A DNA stretch of 64,000 bases from Tenacibaculum aiptasiae (GTDB taxonomy: Bacteria; Bacteroidota; Bacteroidia; Flavobacteriales; Flavobacteriaceae): positions 21,116-85,115 of the forward strand of contig NZ_WAAU01000031.1 in assembly GCF_008806755.1 (NCBI RefSeq), in the 5' to 3' direction. A program made the translations under genes and the position numbers. Under the pieces are notes generated by a model. It was given only the letters and a program-made list of their open reading frames with translations, was not told the origin of the DNA and searched no databases. Of the stretch, positions 18,011 through 28,190 are shown one piece after another (positions within the stretch are counted from its first letter, which is position 1; each line of letters starts with the position of its first letter).

Positions 18011-20983
18011 TTAACTTACCATTTCATGCACATGTAAATGCTTTTTTAATACTCCCGAAGGTGTGTTTTTTGTTTCGTCAAAAATTCGAGTGTCACCAAA
18101 TAGTATAAAACTTTCTTTTGCTCTTGAAACAGCAACATTTAACATGTTAGGCTTGTTATCTTTTTCAAAGAACATGGTGCCTTCATCTTCATTAGAGTAT
18201 ACAGAACTGAATAATATGATATTACGTTCAGCACCTTGTAATGCGTGCACTGTTCCTAGTTTAATATCGTTAACTTTATAACCAGCTTCACTTAAAGCTT
18301 TTGAAAGTTCTCCTTTTTGACTTGCGAATGGCGTGATAATTCCTAATTGCTTTTCAATAGTATCTACACCATAAGCTTTTTGGATAGTTTCCTTATTTTG
18401 TTGTAACCAAGTTATGATAGCGTTTACTTCTTTTATGTTACGACGGCTATTGTATTTACGTTCACTAACTCCTTCAACATGATAAGCAACCATAGGAGGA
18501 AAGGCTTGAGTATCTTTTGTTTTTCCTTTCATAGGTTTTAAAATACCATTGTAAGCTAATTCGTTACAGAAATCAATAATTTCATCGTTACATCTTCTGT
18601 GTTCTAATAAAACTAATCCTTGTTCTTTTTCTTCCTTTAAAGGAGTTTCATACTCACAAGCATTTTGAGCCATTCTCATAATACTTCCACTTGAAGCTAA
18701 AAAACCAATATCACTTAAATAGTTAGTGTCGTTTTTATTTTCAAGCATATTTAGGCTAGTTAAGTTTCCTACATCAATTCTTTCAGGAATAGACCATATG
18801 GGTTCAATTTGCTTTAAGTCGCCAACAACAAAGGCTTTTTTAGCTAAAGAAAACATAGGGATACTAACCTCAGGAGTTACTTGCCCAGCTTCATCAATAA
18901 TTAATAAATCTAAAAAATTATATAACGGTAGGTATTCAAAAACAGGTTTTCCGTATTCGTTTTCTCCTTGGAATTGACTAAATAAGAAATGCGTTGGAGC
19001 CATATAAAAAGTGGCCACAAAACAAGGTGTTAACATAGCTCTACGTTTCCATTTTGCTTGAATAGCCAATTCTCCAGTACCTCTTTCTGTATCGTTTTCT
19101 ATAGCATCTTGAGTTTCTAATAGCCAACGAGCTTCCCAATAATGGGTTGCTAAAAGAAAAGCTTTATGACGTAAGTTAACGTCTAATTCATCGTAATAAA
19201 AACGATTGCTTTTATCAGTCGAATTTAACTTCTCATATTCATTATCCCACATCAGTGTTTCATTAGTAGAAGGAAAGCCTTGAATATTGTTTTCATACTT
19301 CCAATTCTTTAGTTTTAGGTGAGATTGAAGAATTAAATTAAAGTTGTTAATACTTTCTTTTAAAAATGAAACAGTTCTATTTTGATTGTTAAATGTAAAT
19401 TCATCCATTTTAAAGATGCAGTCTTCAGTATTTGAAGAACTACCAATACTAAAGTACTGCTGTACTTTAGCTTTGAAATCGATGTCTTTCGATGCATTTT
19501 TTAAATTGGTTATAATGGTTCTCCATTCTTGAATTTTCCCAATTTTAAAATCATCTTTATCTATAAAATCACTTTCATTTAAAAGGATACTGTTTATACT
19601 TTCTATAGAATTGATATAGTTTTCAGAAAATTCAACTCCATCAATTAGAATGTCTTCTATAGCTATAATTTCATCTTGTAAATGATTACAAGCATCTTCA
19701 AGAGAATTTGAAGATACATCAAAGTAATTACAGTAATTAGTAAGGAAATAGTAAGCTGCTTCTTGTATATAATCTTCATTTTCTAAATTACACAAGGTAC
19801 CTTCATGTTTGAAAAGATTTCCTTTTAAGAAATTAATTCCTTTTAAAGTTTTTTCACTTTTAGAATTAGAAGGTAGGTAGGTGGCATATCCATTAAAATC
19901 TGGAATCCAGCGTTCAGATAAACCTTCCATAGTACTTTTTGAATTGATAAAACTATCAATAATGTTAGTTACTGCTTGGTTATTGTTAGAACAAGCCACA
20001 ATAACAGGCGCATCTTCACCTCTAATGGCTGCTTTTACAAATTCCGTAGCAACTAAACTTTGTAGTAATGTAGTTTTACCAGTTCCAGGAGGTCCGTTTA
20101 CTGCTGTAACAGCATTTTCCTCAGCTACTAAATATGAAAGTAATGTTTTACGCTGACTAATAGATAAAGGAAATTCATTAGACATTTGACCTAAATGTAA
20201 ATGATTATAACTTAAATACTCTTTATCTGTAATAGCTTGTCTTCTTTCTCTTACATAAGGACTAATTATTTTTGAAAGAGCTGGAAGTTCTTCTTCATCT
20301 TTTAGTAAGTTTTCATAAAGAAAAAGAATACTTTTAGCAGTGGCAATTTTAGAACTTACAGCAAAGTAAGTAAGTTGATGTACAGTATTATAGCCTTCTG
20401 TTTTATAACTGTATAAATTATGACCTGTAACATCTAAAAAAACCTCATTGATATAATCCCAATATTCATTCCATGCAACTGGTTCATCTTCATATTCAGG
20501 TTCTGGTTCTTCAATATTTTTAGCATCTAAAATGGTGTCTATTGATGAAAAAATAAAATCATTTTTTACATCAGCCATTGGAGTTAAATAGTTACGAACA
20601 ATTAAAGGGAATATCTCTTTTGGAGCAGATAATTGTCCAGATCTATTAGCAACAACCGTTATCCAAAAAGGATGTATGGTTCTATTTTTATATTTGGGAT
20701 TTTCTGTTTGATATGTTAAATGAAAAGGAGCTATAAGTATTTTAGTTTCTTCTACTTGATGCCATTTTGGGTCGTCTTTTTTGGTAACTCCTCTTAATCT
20801 GTTAATTCTTCTTTCTTCAACATCTAACAATTCATTTACTTGTTTTGAATTGATTAGAGCATTACTCAAATCAGATGAGTTTTGATGAAAAAGATTTTTA
20901 ATTTTAGCAATATCTATTGCTAAGTTTTCACTATCAAATAAACTGTTTTTATAGTATTGTAACCAGTTTTTTTCGTTTGCCAT
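18011..20983 (-). CDS. UPF1/DNA2-like superfamily 1 helicase
   Basis: This 990-residue protein has SF1B helicase motifs in order: motif I NGPPGTGKTTLLQSL (about 300), Ia VIVACSNNNQAV, II LLIIDEAGQ with III VVGDLKQIEPIW, IV LLEHRRCNDEI, V GTVHALQGAERNIILFSSVY and VI NVAVSRAKESFILFGD. The N-terminal 280 residues have no recognised domain. A long helical insert (about 400-600) separates motif Ia from II. Proteins of this layout occur in DNA or RNA metabolism and in some phage-defence islands. No nuclease or other partner gene lies next to it here, so I infer a solitary helicase of unknown target. Confidence 0.8.
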   Translation of the reverse strand: MANEKNWLQYYKNSLFDSENLAIDIAKIKNLFHQNSSDLSNALINSKQVNELLDVEERRINRLRGVTKKDDPKWHQVEETKILIAPFHLTYQTENPKYKNRTIHPFWITVVANRSGQLSAPKEIFPLIVRNYLTPMADVKNDFIFSSIDTILDAKNIEEPEPEYEDEPVAWNEYWDYINEVFLDVTGHNLYSYKTEGYNTVHQLTYFAVSSKIATAKSILFLYENLLKDEEELPALSKIISPYVRERRQAITDKEYLSYNHLHLGQMSNEFPLSISQRKTLLSYLVAEENAVTAVNGPPGTGKTTLLQSLVATEFVKAAIRGEDAPVIVACSNNNQAVTNIIDSFINSKSTMEGLSERWIPDFNGYATYLPSNSKSEKTLKGINFLKGNLFKHEGTLCNLENEDYIQEAAYYFLTNYCNYFDVSSNSLEDACNHLQDEIIAIEDILIDGVEFSENYINSIESINSILLNESDFIDKDDFKIGKIQEWRTIITNLKNASKDIDFKAKVQQYFSIGSSSNTEDCIFKMDEFTFNNQNRTVSFLKESINNFNLILQSHLKLKNWKYENNIQGFPSTNETLMWDNEYEKLNSTDKSNRFYYDELDVNLRHKAFLLATHYWEARWLLETQDAIENDTERGTGELAIQAKWKRRAMLTPCFVATFYMAPTHFLFSQFQGENEYGKPVFEYLPLYNFLDLLIIDEAGQVTPEVSIPMFSLAKKAFVVGDLKQIEPIWSIPERIDVGNLTSLNMLENKNDTNYLSDIGFLASSGSIMRMAQNACEYETPLKEEKEQGLVLLEHRRCNDEIIDFCNELAYNGILKPMKGKTKDTQAFPPMVAYHVEGVSERKYNSRRNIKEVNAIITWLQQNKETIQKAYGVDTIEKQLGIITPFASQKGELSKALSEAGYKVNDIKLGTVHALQGAERNIILFSSVYSNEDEGTMFFEKDNKPNMLNVAVSRAKESFILFGDTRIFDETKNTPSGVLKKHLHVHEMVS

Positions 20984-21156
20984 GCTTATTTCTTATCGGT
21001 CAGAAATTTGTGTTTTTTTGGATAAGGGGAGGGCGAAAATAAAAGATTAAAATTGTTAAATCTGCTTTTTTAAAAGCTTTTTATTAACGAAAAAAAGGGA
21101 GTCTTTTTAGTCGTTTAATTTCCAGTGAAATAAATTAAAAGAATTTATTCTGTAAT

Positions 21157-21873
21157 TTATTGTTGTGCATAATAATGATAATCTTTAATAACAGTATTAA
21201 TAAAATCCATAGGCTTCTGCTCAGTATGAATACCTGTTAATTCAATTATTTTTTGATGTAATTTTAGAATTACCTTATGGTTTCTTTTTCTTCTAGCATC
21301 ATTAAATACACTTTTAATAGTATGTATGTCGCTATCTTTTAATAAAGAAACTTGTGTGTATGTAGGAGTGTAATTATTGTCAATATCACTAGCAATAGTA
21401 TCTTTTAAACTAATCCTTTTCTTTTCAGAAATTACTGTAGTTGCAGCAGCTAAATCGCCCAAGCGTTGTCCCTTCCCATTTAAAAGAATAGTTAAAACAG
21501 CGACAGAACCACTAGCCAAGGTAAAATCAATAACACGTAATAACCAACGTATCAAATAACTTCCAAATGTAGGTTTAGAACCATCTAGTTTTACCACACG
21601 AATTTGATTAAAATATTTACCAGGTGTTTGTCCATTCATTAAAACTTCAAAAATTAAACTATAGAAAAAGACAGGTAAACTAATAAGTGCCCATAAACTC
21701 ATGTATTCCATACTTGGGGCTATGTCTAACATTCCCATAATAAGTATGATAATTATATAATAACCAATTATAAATAAAGCATCGATTAAGTACGAACCTA
21801 TTCTAGTGGTTATGTGAGCTACATTTTGATTTATAGAAATATTTTGTGCAGTTTCTATTTGAAAATTATCCAT
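21157..21873 (-). CDS. RDD family membrane protein
   Basis: This 238-residue protein has an N-terminal RDD domain (about 15-150): RIGSYLIDALFIIGYY with the leading Arg and Asp, NGQTPGKYFNQIRVV, and LRVIDFTLASG. Three or four hydrophobic helices are present. The C-terminal third is soluble and helical. RDD proteins are thought to act in transport or ion exchange, but most are uncharacterised. It is divergent from the SpoIIM-like gene. RDD, SpoIIM and DUF4129/MoxR/DUF58 genes are commonly neighbours in Bacteroidota, so it probably belongs with that cluster. Confidence 0.85.
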   Translation of the reverse strand: MDNFQIETAQNISINQNVAHITTRIGSYLIDALFIIGYYIIIILIMGMLDIAPSMEYMSLWALISLPVFFYSLIFEVLMNGQTPGKYFNQIRVVKLDGSKPTFGSYLIRWLLRVIDFTLASGSVAVLTILLNGKGQRLGDLAAATTVISEKKRISLKDTIASDIDNNYTPTYTQVSLLKDSDIHTIKSVFNDARRKRNHKVILKLHQKIIELTGIHTEQKPMDFINTVIKDYHYYAQQ

Positions 21874-21992
21874 TGATTAGTTTTTCAATTTTTTTTATTG
21901 TTGTTTCTTTAACTTTTTTTAGCTTAGCGAAGATAAAAAGATTCTATGATTAAAGAAATTGCACGAAAGAAAACTACTATTTTTCTTAAAAA

Positions 21993-22958
21993 ATGAGAGA
22001 AGCCGCTTTTGTAAATATGAACAAAGAAAAATGGCAACTTTTTGAAGATGTTTTATACAACAAAGCAGTTGTGTCCCCTGATAAATTATCTGATTTATAT
22101 GTTGAATTGACTGACGATTTAAGTTACGCTAAAACCTTTTATCCTAAAGGAAATACTGTAGTGTACTTGAATTCGATTGCTTCAGTAGCACATCAAAAAA
22201 TATATAAAACCAAGAAGGAGAGTAAGAATAGATTCTTTAGTTTTTTTAAAACTGAATTTCCATTAATGTTTTATAAGCATCAAAAGCAACTATTGATTGC
22301 TTTTGTAGTATTTGCTTTTTTTACTCTGTGTGGAGCTTTTTCATCAGCAAACGATATTGATTTTGTACGACTTATTTTAGGTGATAACTATGTAAATATG
22401 ACGTTAGAAAACATAGAAAAAGGCGATCCTATGGCGGTTTACAAAAAAGCAAATGAATTAGATATGTTTATAGGTATTACAGTAAACAACATAAGAGTGG
22501 CAATGTATGCTTTTGTTTTAGGAATGTTATTTTCTGTAGGAACTTTATATATAATGATGCAAAACGGAATTATGCTAGGTTCGTTTTTGTATTTCTTTTA
22601 CGATAAAGGTTTATTATGGGAGTCTTCAAGAACCATTTGGATTCATGGAACTATAGAAATATCAGTAATTGTAATAGCAGGTTGTGCAGGTCTAGTTTTG
22701 GGTAACGGATTGTTATTTCCTAAAACATATTCTCGATTAGAATCTTTTAAAAGAAGTATGAAAGACGGATTGAAAATTATGGTAAGTACCATTCCTTTCT
22801 TCATCATAGCTGGTTTTTTAGAAGGTTTTGTAACGAGACATACTGAAATGCCAGACTGGTTAGCAGTTTTGATAATCTTGTCATCTTTGGCAATCATTAT
22901 ATTTTATTACATAATCTATCCAATACAAGTACATAAAAATCAATTAACAAATGACTAA
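21993..22958 (+). CDS. SpoIIM-like (stage II sporulation protein M family) membrane protein
   Basis: This 321-residue protein opens MREAAFVNMNKEKWQLFEDVL, the typical start of non-sporulation SpoIIM homologues. About five membrane helices follow (near residues 95-115, 165-190, 215-240, 262-282 and 290-315) with the conserved VNNIRVAMYAFVLGMLFSVGT and WIHGTIEIS segments. The organism does not need to sporulate; such homologues accompany MoxR/DUF58 systems. It overlaps the next membrane protein gene by 8 bases, at the head of a six-gene operon. Confidence 0.88.
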   Translation: MREAAFVNMNKEKWQLFEDVLYNKAVVSPDKLSDLYVELTDDLSYAKTFYPKGNTVVYLNSIASVAHQKIYKTKKESKNRFFSFFKTEFPLMFYKHQKQLLIAFVVFAFFTLCGAFSSANDIDFVRLILGDNYVNMTLENIEKGDPMAVYKKANELDMFIGITVNNIRVAMYAFVLGMLFSVGTLYIMMQNGIMLGSFLYFFYDKGLLWESSRTIWIHGTIEISVIVIAGCAGLVLGNGLLFPKTYSRLESFKRSMKDGLKIMVSTIPFFIIAGFLEGFVTRHTEMPDWLAVLIILSSLAIIIFYYIIYPIQVHKNQLTND

Positions 22959-23835
22959 AGAATATATAGAATTTAAAAAAGAAAGAGATTTAGGAAGTAT
23001 TATTACTGATGCTTTTAAATTCATAAGGTTAGAAGGAAAGCCTTTTTTTAAAACAATAATGAAAGTATCTATTATTCCTATATTATTAGCAATTGCATCT
23101 TTAATTTTTTACATGTATTCTGCTTCGAGTATGTTTTCAGGTTTAGATTTAGAAACACATTCTAATCCTACCCCTAACTTAGGCTTTGCAGGGGGAATGT
23201 TTTTATCAGCTATACTAATGTCTATTTTTTACTTAATAGCACTGGTTTATGTTAATTTGGCTGGTATGTATTATATAAAATCTTATATAGACAATGAAGG
23301 AGTTGTAAAAGAAGATTATATTAAAGAGGAAATTAAATCGAAATTTTGGTCTTTTACAGGAATGCTTTTTTTAATGGGAATAATCTTTGTAGTTAGTGCT
23401 ATGCTATGTTTTTTTCCGATTTTTTATACCATACCTGTTTTGTCTTTAACTGCTTCTATATTTGTATATGAAAATGTTTCTGCGACAGATGCAGTTGGAA
23501 AAAGCTTTAACTTTATAAATGGTCATTTTTGGGAAACATTAGGAGTTGTAATTGTTGTTGGATTATTAGTTATGGTTTTAGGTTATATATTCCAAATACC
23601 AGCTGCAATATATCAATTGATACAAGTAGGAATAGGGATTAGAGATCAAGATCCAACTCAGATTTTTAATATTTTTATGGACCCTATCTTTTTAATTTTA
23701 ACAATTGTAGCTTATATAGGTAGATTCTTTTTTTATTCTATAACATTAATAACAAACGTATTTATATACTTTGATATTAATGAGCAAAAAAACTTAACAG
23801 GAACAATTGAAAAAATAGATGGTTTAGGTCAATAA
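22951..23835 (+). CDS. Polytopic membrane protein of the MoxR/DUF58 cluster
   Basis: This 294-residue protein has roughly six hydrophobic helices (about 30-55, 85-110, 135-160, 160-178, 197-225 and 243-268). The N-terminus (ERDLGSIITDAFKFIRLEGKPFF) and ENVSATDAVGKSFNFINGHFWETLG resemble the membrane domain found in front of glycerophosphodiester phosphodiesterases and in related DUF families, but no catalytic domain is present. Its function is not known. It overlaps the SpoIIM-like gene by 8 bases and ends 4 bases before the DUF4129 gene. Confidence 0.65.
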   Translation: MTKEYIEFKKERDLGSIITDAFKFIRLEGKPFFKTIMKVSIIPILLAIASLIFYMYSASSMFSGLDLETHSNPTPNLGFAGGMFLSAILMSIFYLIALVYVNLAGMYYIKSYIDNEGVVKEDYIKEEIKSKFWSFTGMLFLMGIIFVVSAMLCFFPIFYTIPVLSLTASIFVYENVSATDAVGKSFNFINGHFWETLGVVIVVGLLVMVLGYIFQIPAAIYQLIQVGIGIRDQDPTQIFNIFMDPIFLILTIVAYIGRFFFYSITLITNVFIYFDINEQKNLTGTIEKIDGLGQ

Positions 23836-23839
23836 TATT

Positions 23840-24571
23840 TTGAAACAGTTTCTTTTTTACATAACATTTTTATTGTTTTCTATTTGTGTTTTTTCACAAG
23901 AAGAAAAAAAGCTAGTTCAGTTTGACGATTCTAAAATCGAGCAAAAGAAATTTGATGCTGAAAAAATAGAAGAGTATAAAAAACAAAAGGAGTTTATATA
24001 TGTTGTTCAAAAAAGTGAACCAACAGTTTTTGATAAATTTTGGGATTGGTTAAAAAGGAATGTAAAAAATATATTGTCTTATTTCTTTGAAGATATTACT
24101 CCAGCTGTAGGTTTTTTATGGAATGTTTTAAGAGCCTTACCATATATAATTGCTGGATTAGTATTGTTTTTTATTATAAAGTTCTTTCTAAAAGTAAAAG
24201 CGAGAAGCATTATAGAAGGCAAAAACGCAAAGTCTGTTGTAAATCTTTCAGAAGATGAAGCATTGATAAGAGATAAGGATTTACCAAGTTTAATTCAAAA
24301 AGCAATTAATCAAGGAAATTATCAACTAGCAGTACGTTATTATTATTTGTTATTGTTGAAAAACCTATCGGAAAAAGAATTGATTTCTTGGCAACAAGAA
24401 AAAACAAACGAAGATTATATAAAAGAGTTATCGTTAAACAAAAGTTTGTACTCAGAGTTTAAAAAACTGACTTATTTATATGATTATGTTTGGTATGGAG
24501 ACTTTTTAATAGATAAAGAAAAGTTTTTACAAGCCGAAACAAACTTTAAAAGTGTGATTGCTAAAATTTAA
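23840..24571 (+). CDS. DUF4129 domain membrane protein
   Basis: A TTG start at 23840 is supported because it gives the clean signal sequence MKQFLFYITFLLFSICVFSQ; no ATG lies nearby in frame. The 243-residue protein has one central membrane helix (about 100-122). The cytosolic DUF4129 region follows (about 150-240: LPSLIQKAINQGNYQLAVRYYYLLLLKNL, FKKLTYLYDYVWYGDF). DUF4129 is often fused or adjacent to transglutaminase, MoxR and DUF58 proteins. The role is unknown; context suggests an envelope-associated complex. Confidence 0.75.
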   Translation: MKQFLFYITFLLFSICVFSQEEKKLVQFDDSKIEQKKFDAEKIEEYKKQKEFIYVVQKSEPTVFDKFWDWLKRNVKNILSYFFEDITPAVGFLWNVLRALPYIIAGLVLFFIIKFFLKVKARSIIEGKNAKSVVNLSEDEALIRDKDLPSLIQKAINQGNYQLAVRYYYLLLLKNLSEKELISWQQEKTNEDYIKELSLNKSLYSEFKKLTYLYDYVWYGDFLIDKEKFLQAETNFKSVIAKI

Positions 24572-24575
24572 GGAA

Positions 24576-25799
24576 TTGGATAAAAAACTAAAAATATATA
24601 TTGGTTTATTGATATTTATAATACTTGGTATTGTTTATATTGAATCAGTAAAACCAAAAGAAATAAATTGGTTTCCAAGTTATGCTGCAAATCACAAGAT
24701 ACCTTATGGAACTTATATTTTACACGAAGAGTTGCCATCTCTTTTTTCAGAAAAGAAAGTAAAAGATGTATATCAAAACCCGTATCTATTTTTAAAAGAT
24801 TCTACACGTAAAGGAACTTATTTGTTTATAGATAATGCTCTTAATTTTGGAGATGATGAGTTTGAAGAATTATTAGATTTTGTCGAACGAGGAAATAATG
24901 TTTTTATAGCAACAAACGGTATTTATATAGATACTTTAAATGTAAGAACAAAGCAATTAAGTACATCTGCATTTGAAGAAAAGGCATACCAAAAAATGAG
25001 TAATCCACAATTTGGAGACAAAGAGTATTATTTTGATAGAGACTTTCCGAAACGATACTTTTCAGAAATTGATACATTAAATACAACCATTTTAGGAGAG
25101 ATAATTATTAAAGATGGGGATGGTGTAGTTGAAAGTACTGAAGCTAATTATATTAGAACAAAGTATGGGAAAGGGTATTTTTATTTACATACTTTTCCCC
25201 AAGCATTTACTAATTATAGTATGTTGCTAAAAGATAATTATGAATATGTAGGAAATGTATTGTCATATTTAGACAAAAATAATTCAGGTGTTGACGATGG
25301 AAAAAGTTATAGTGATAATATAATTTTATGGGACACATATTATAAGACAGGGAAGAGTAGAATAGCCTCGCCAATGCATTATGTATTAAGTTCAAAACAT
25401 TTAAAATGGGCTTATTATGTGGCTTTAATAGGTGTATTGTTTTTTATCGTTTTTAAAGGGAAAAGAAAACAGCGATTTATTCCAGTAATTACACCTTTAA
25501 AGAATCAAACCTTAGCTTTTACAAGAACAATAGCTAATATGTATTATGAAAAATCAGATCATAAAAATATAGCATCACATAAAATAAATTACTTTTTAGA
25601 GTATATAAGAACTACTTATCGATTGTCAACATTAAAAATAGATGAAGCTTTCTATGAGAAACTATCAAGTAGGAGTGGAAAACCATATGACGATGTAGTC
25701 AATTTGTTTAAAAAGATAGATGCAATAGCGTCAAAAGAACATATAAAAGAAGAAGAATTAACAGCATTAAATAAAGCTATAGAAGCGTTTAAAGAATAA
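24576..25799 (+). CDS. DUF4350 domain protein
   Basis: I favour a TTG start at 24576 (MDKKLKIYIG...), four bases after the DUF4129 stop; an in-frame TTG at 24558 would add six residues and overlap that gene. The 407-residue protein has an N-terminal membrane helix (about 7-25) and a periplasmic DUF4350 region with a Rossmann-like GNNVFIATNG. A second helix lies at about 275-295, followed by a cytosolic helical tail. The protein is anchored at both ends of its periplasmic part. DUF4350 proteins accompany MoxR/DUF58 genes, and their role is not established. Confidence 0.75.
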   Translation: MDKKLKIYIGLLIFIILGIVYIESVKPKEINWFPSYAANHKIPYGTYILHEELPSLFSEKKVKDVYQNPYLFLKDSTRKGTYLFIDNALNFGDDEFEELLDFVERGNNVFIATNGIYIDTLNVRTKQLSTSAFEEKAYQKMSNPQFGDKEYYFDRDFPKRYFSEIDTLNTTILGEIIIKDGDGVVESTEANYIRTKYGKGYFYLHTFPQAFTNYSMLLKDNYEYVGNVLSYLDKNNSGVDDGKSYSDNIILWDTYYKTGKSRIASPMHYVLSSKHLKWAYYVALIGVLFFIVFKGKRKQRFIPVITPLKNQTLAFTRTIANMYYEKSDHKNIASHKINYFLEYIRTTYRLSTLKIDEAFYEKLSSRSGKPYDDVVNLFKKIDAIASKEHIKEEELTALNKAIEAFKE

Positions 25800-25810
25800 A
25801 AAAGAATAGG

Positions 25811-26812
25811 ATGAGTGTAGAGAATCCAACAACCGAATCAAATGAATTGTTTTCAAATAGAATAGATTTATCTAAACTAAAGGAAGCAGTAGTAAAAATA
25901 AAAGAAGAGCTAGCTAAAGTTATAGTTGGACAAGAAGATTTTATAGAGTTATTATTAGTTTCATTGTTAGCAGATGGACATGTTTTAATAGAAGGTGTAC
26001 CAGGAGTAGCAAAAACAGTAACAGCTAAGTTGTTAGCAAAAACAATTGCTACAGATTTTAGTAGAATTCAATTTACACCAGATTTAATGCCTTCTGATGT
26101 ATTAGGAACTTCTGTTTTGAATATGAAAACTTCTGATTTTGAATTTAAAAAAGGACCTATATTCTCTAACATTGTTCTAATTGATGAGATAAATAGAGCA
26201 CCTGCAAAAACGCAAGCTGCTTTATTTGAGGTAATGGAAGAGAAACAAATTACTATGGATGGAACTCGTTATGAAATGAAACCACCGTTTATGGTATTGG
26301 CAACACAAAATCCTATAGAACAAGAAGGAACATATGCATTACCAGAAGCTCAATTAGATCGTTTCTTGTTTAAGATAAATGTAGGTTATCCAAATTTAGA
26401 TGAAGAGATTAAAATTTTAACAGCTCATAACGAACGTAAAGGAGCGCTGCCTCAAACAAAAGTGTCAACTGTTTTAACAGAGACAGAACTGTTAGAATAT
26501 AGAAGTAAAGTATTTGATGTTTTAGTAGAGGAGAAAATTATAAAATATATCGCTGAATTAATTTCAAATACACGTAATAATTCGCATTTATATTTAGGAG
26601 GATCACCAAGAGCAAGTATTGCAGTATTAATGGCAGCAAAAGCATTTGCAGCAATTAACGGACGTGATTTTGTAATTCCAGAAGATGTAAAGAAAAGTAT
26701 CTATCCAGTATTACGCCACAGAATAATGTTAACTCCAGAAAGAGAAATGGAAGGAATGACTGCAGATAAAGTCATAGAAATAATTGTACAATCAGTAGAA
26801 GTACCAAGATAG
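25811..26812 (+). CDS. MoxR-family AAA+ ATPase (DUF58-linked)
   Basis: This 333-residue AAA+ ATPase has Walker A GVPGVAKT (about 65-72), Walker B IVLIDEINRAPAKTQAALFEVMEE, sensor 1 LATQNPIEQEGTYALPEAQLDRFLF and a C-terminal SPRASIAVLMAAKAFA lid. It is a paralogue of the ATPase at 4795 but sits in the classic MoxR-DUF58 arrangement: the DUF58 gene begins on the last base of its stop codon. MoxR proteins are thought to remodel or activate partner complexes at the membrane. Confidence 0.92.
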   Translation: MSVENPTTESNELFSNRIDLSKLKEAVVKIKEELAKVIVGQEDFIELLLVSLLADGHVLIEGVPGVAKTVTAKLLAKTIATDFSRIQFTPDLMPSDVLGTSVLNMKTSDFEFKKGPIFSNIVLIDEINRAPAKTQAALFEVMEEKQITMDGTRYEMKPPFMVLATQNPIEQEGTYALPEAQLDRFLFKINVGYPNLDEEIKILTAHNERKGALPQTKVSTVLTETELLEYRSKVFDVLVEEKIIKYIAELISNTRNNSHLYLGGSPRASIAVLMAAKAFAAINGRDFVIPEDVKKSIYPVLRHRIMLTPEREMEGMTADKVIEIIVQSVEVPR

Positions 26813-28146
26813 TGATTCAGTTTTTTAAATCTATATACATACATAATCGTTTTTTTATATACATAAGCATTATATCAGGATTATTTTTATTGTCGTTCTG
26901 GTTACCTGTATTATATTCACTTACGTGGATGCTTGTTTGGTTGTTTTTAATAACCATGTGTATTGATTTAATAGTTTTATATCGATTTAAAAAAGGCTTT
27001 TCAGCTCAACGTATTGTTTCTGATAAATTGTCTAATTCAGATGAAAATGAAATAGCCATTACGTTAGAAAATAGATATCCATTTCAGGTTTTTGTTTCAG
27101 TTATCGATGAATTGCCAGAACAATTTCAAAAAAGAGATTTTGACTATCAAACATCACTCCAAGTAGCCGATAAAAAAACGTTTTCCTATAATGTTCGTCC
27201 AGTAGAAAGAGGAGAGTATAAGTTTGGAAATTTGCATGTATTTGTTTCAACATTGTTGCAGATTTTTTCAAGAAGATATGTTTTTGCAAATGATAAAGAT
27301 GTAAAAGTATATCCTTCTTATGTTCAAATGAAGAAGTATGAATTCTTAGCAATGCATAATAATTTGACAGAGTTTGGAATGAAGAAAATTAGACGTATTG
27401 GACATACCATGGAGTTTGAGCAAATAAAAAACTATATTCCTGGTGACGATGTCAGAACTATAAATTGGAAGGCTACAGCAAAAAGAGGAGAGTTGATGGT
27501 GAATCAATACCAAGATGAAAAATCTCAACCCATATATTCTATTATTGATGTAGGACGTGTTATGAAAATGCCTTTTGAAGGATTGAAGTTGTTAGATTAC
27601 GCAATTAATTCAACATTAGCTTTTTCAAATATAGCATTGTTAAAGAATGATAAAGCAGGGATGCTTACGTTTTCTAAAAATGTAGAAAAAATAATAGCAG
27701 CAAGTAATAAGAAAACGAATTTATCGGTAATCAATGAAGAATTATATAAAATAACAACCGATTTTTCAGATGCTAATTTTGCTTTATTATATGCTACTAT
27801 AAAGCGAAAAATAAATCAACGAAGTTTATTGATTTTATATACAAACTTTGAGCATATTTCAGCTTTAAAAAGACAGTTGCCTTATTTGAAAATGATTGCT
27901 AAAAAACATTTATTAGTTACAGTGTTTTTTGAAAATACAGAGCTGGATAAGTTAATCACAGAAAATTCAGAAGATTTACAAAGTATATATCACAAAACAA
28001 TAGCCGAAAAATATGCCTACGAAAAAAGGTTGATAGTTAAAGAACTAGAAAAAAATAGAGTGCATGCAATTTTAACAAAACCAGCACAATTATCGGTAAA
28101 TGTCATAAACAAATACTTAGAATTTAAGGCAAAAGGTATGATTTAA
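26812..28146 (+). CDS. DUF58 domain-containing protein
   Basis: A GTG start at 26812 shares a base with the MoxR stop, so the genes are translationally coupled. The 444-residue protein has two N-terminal membrane helices (about 10-30 and 33-55), a beta-rich middle and the DUF58 core with YIPGDDVRTINWKATAKRGELMVNQY (about 214-240), followed by a VWA-like region (IYSIIDVGRVM). DUF58 proteins are the usual partners of MoxR ATPases. It ends the six-gene run begun by the SpoIIM-like gene. Confidence 0.9.
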   Translation: MIQFFKSIYIHNRFFIYISIISGLFLLSFWLPVLYSLTWMLVWLFLITMCIDLIVLYRFKKGFSAQRIVSDKLSNSDENEIAITLENRYPFQVFVSVIDELPEQFQKRDFDYQTSLQVADKKTFSYNVRPVERGEYKFGNLHVFVSTLLQIFSRRYVFANDKDVKVYPSYVQMKKYEFLAMHNNLTEFGMKKIRRIGHTMEFEQIKNYIPGDDVRTINWKATAKRGELMVNQYQDEKSQPIYSIIDVGRVMKMPFEGLKLLDYAINSTLAFSNIALLKNDKAGMLTFSKNVEKIIAASNKKTNLSVINEELYKITTDFSDANFALLYATIKRKINQRSLLILYTNFEHISALKRQLPYLKMIAKKHLLVTVFFENTELDKLITENSEDLQSIYHKTIAEKYAYEKRLIVKELEKNRVHAILTKPAQLSVNVINKYLEFKAKGMI

Positions 28147-28190
28147 GTTATGTTTTAAGTAAGTTCTAAGAATGTAAGTTTAAGTGTGTT

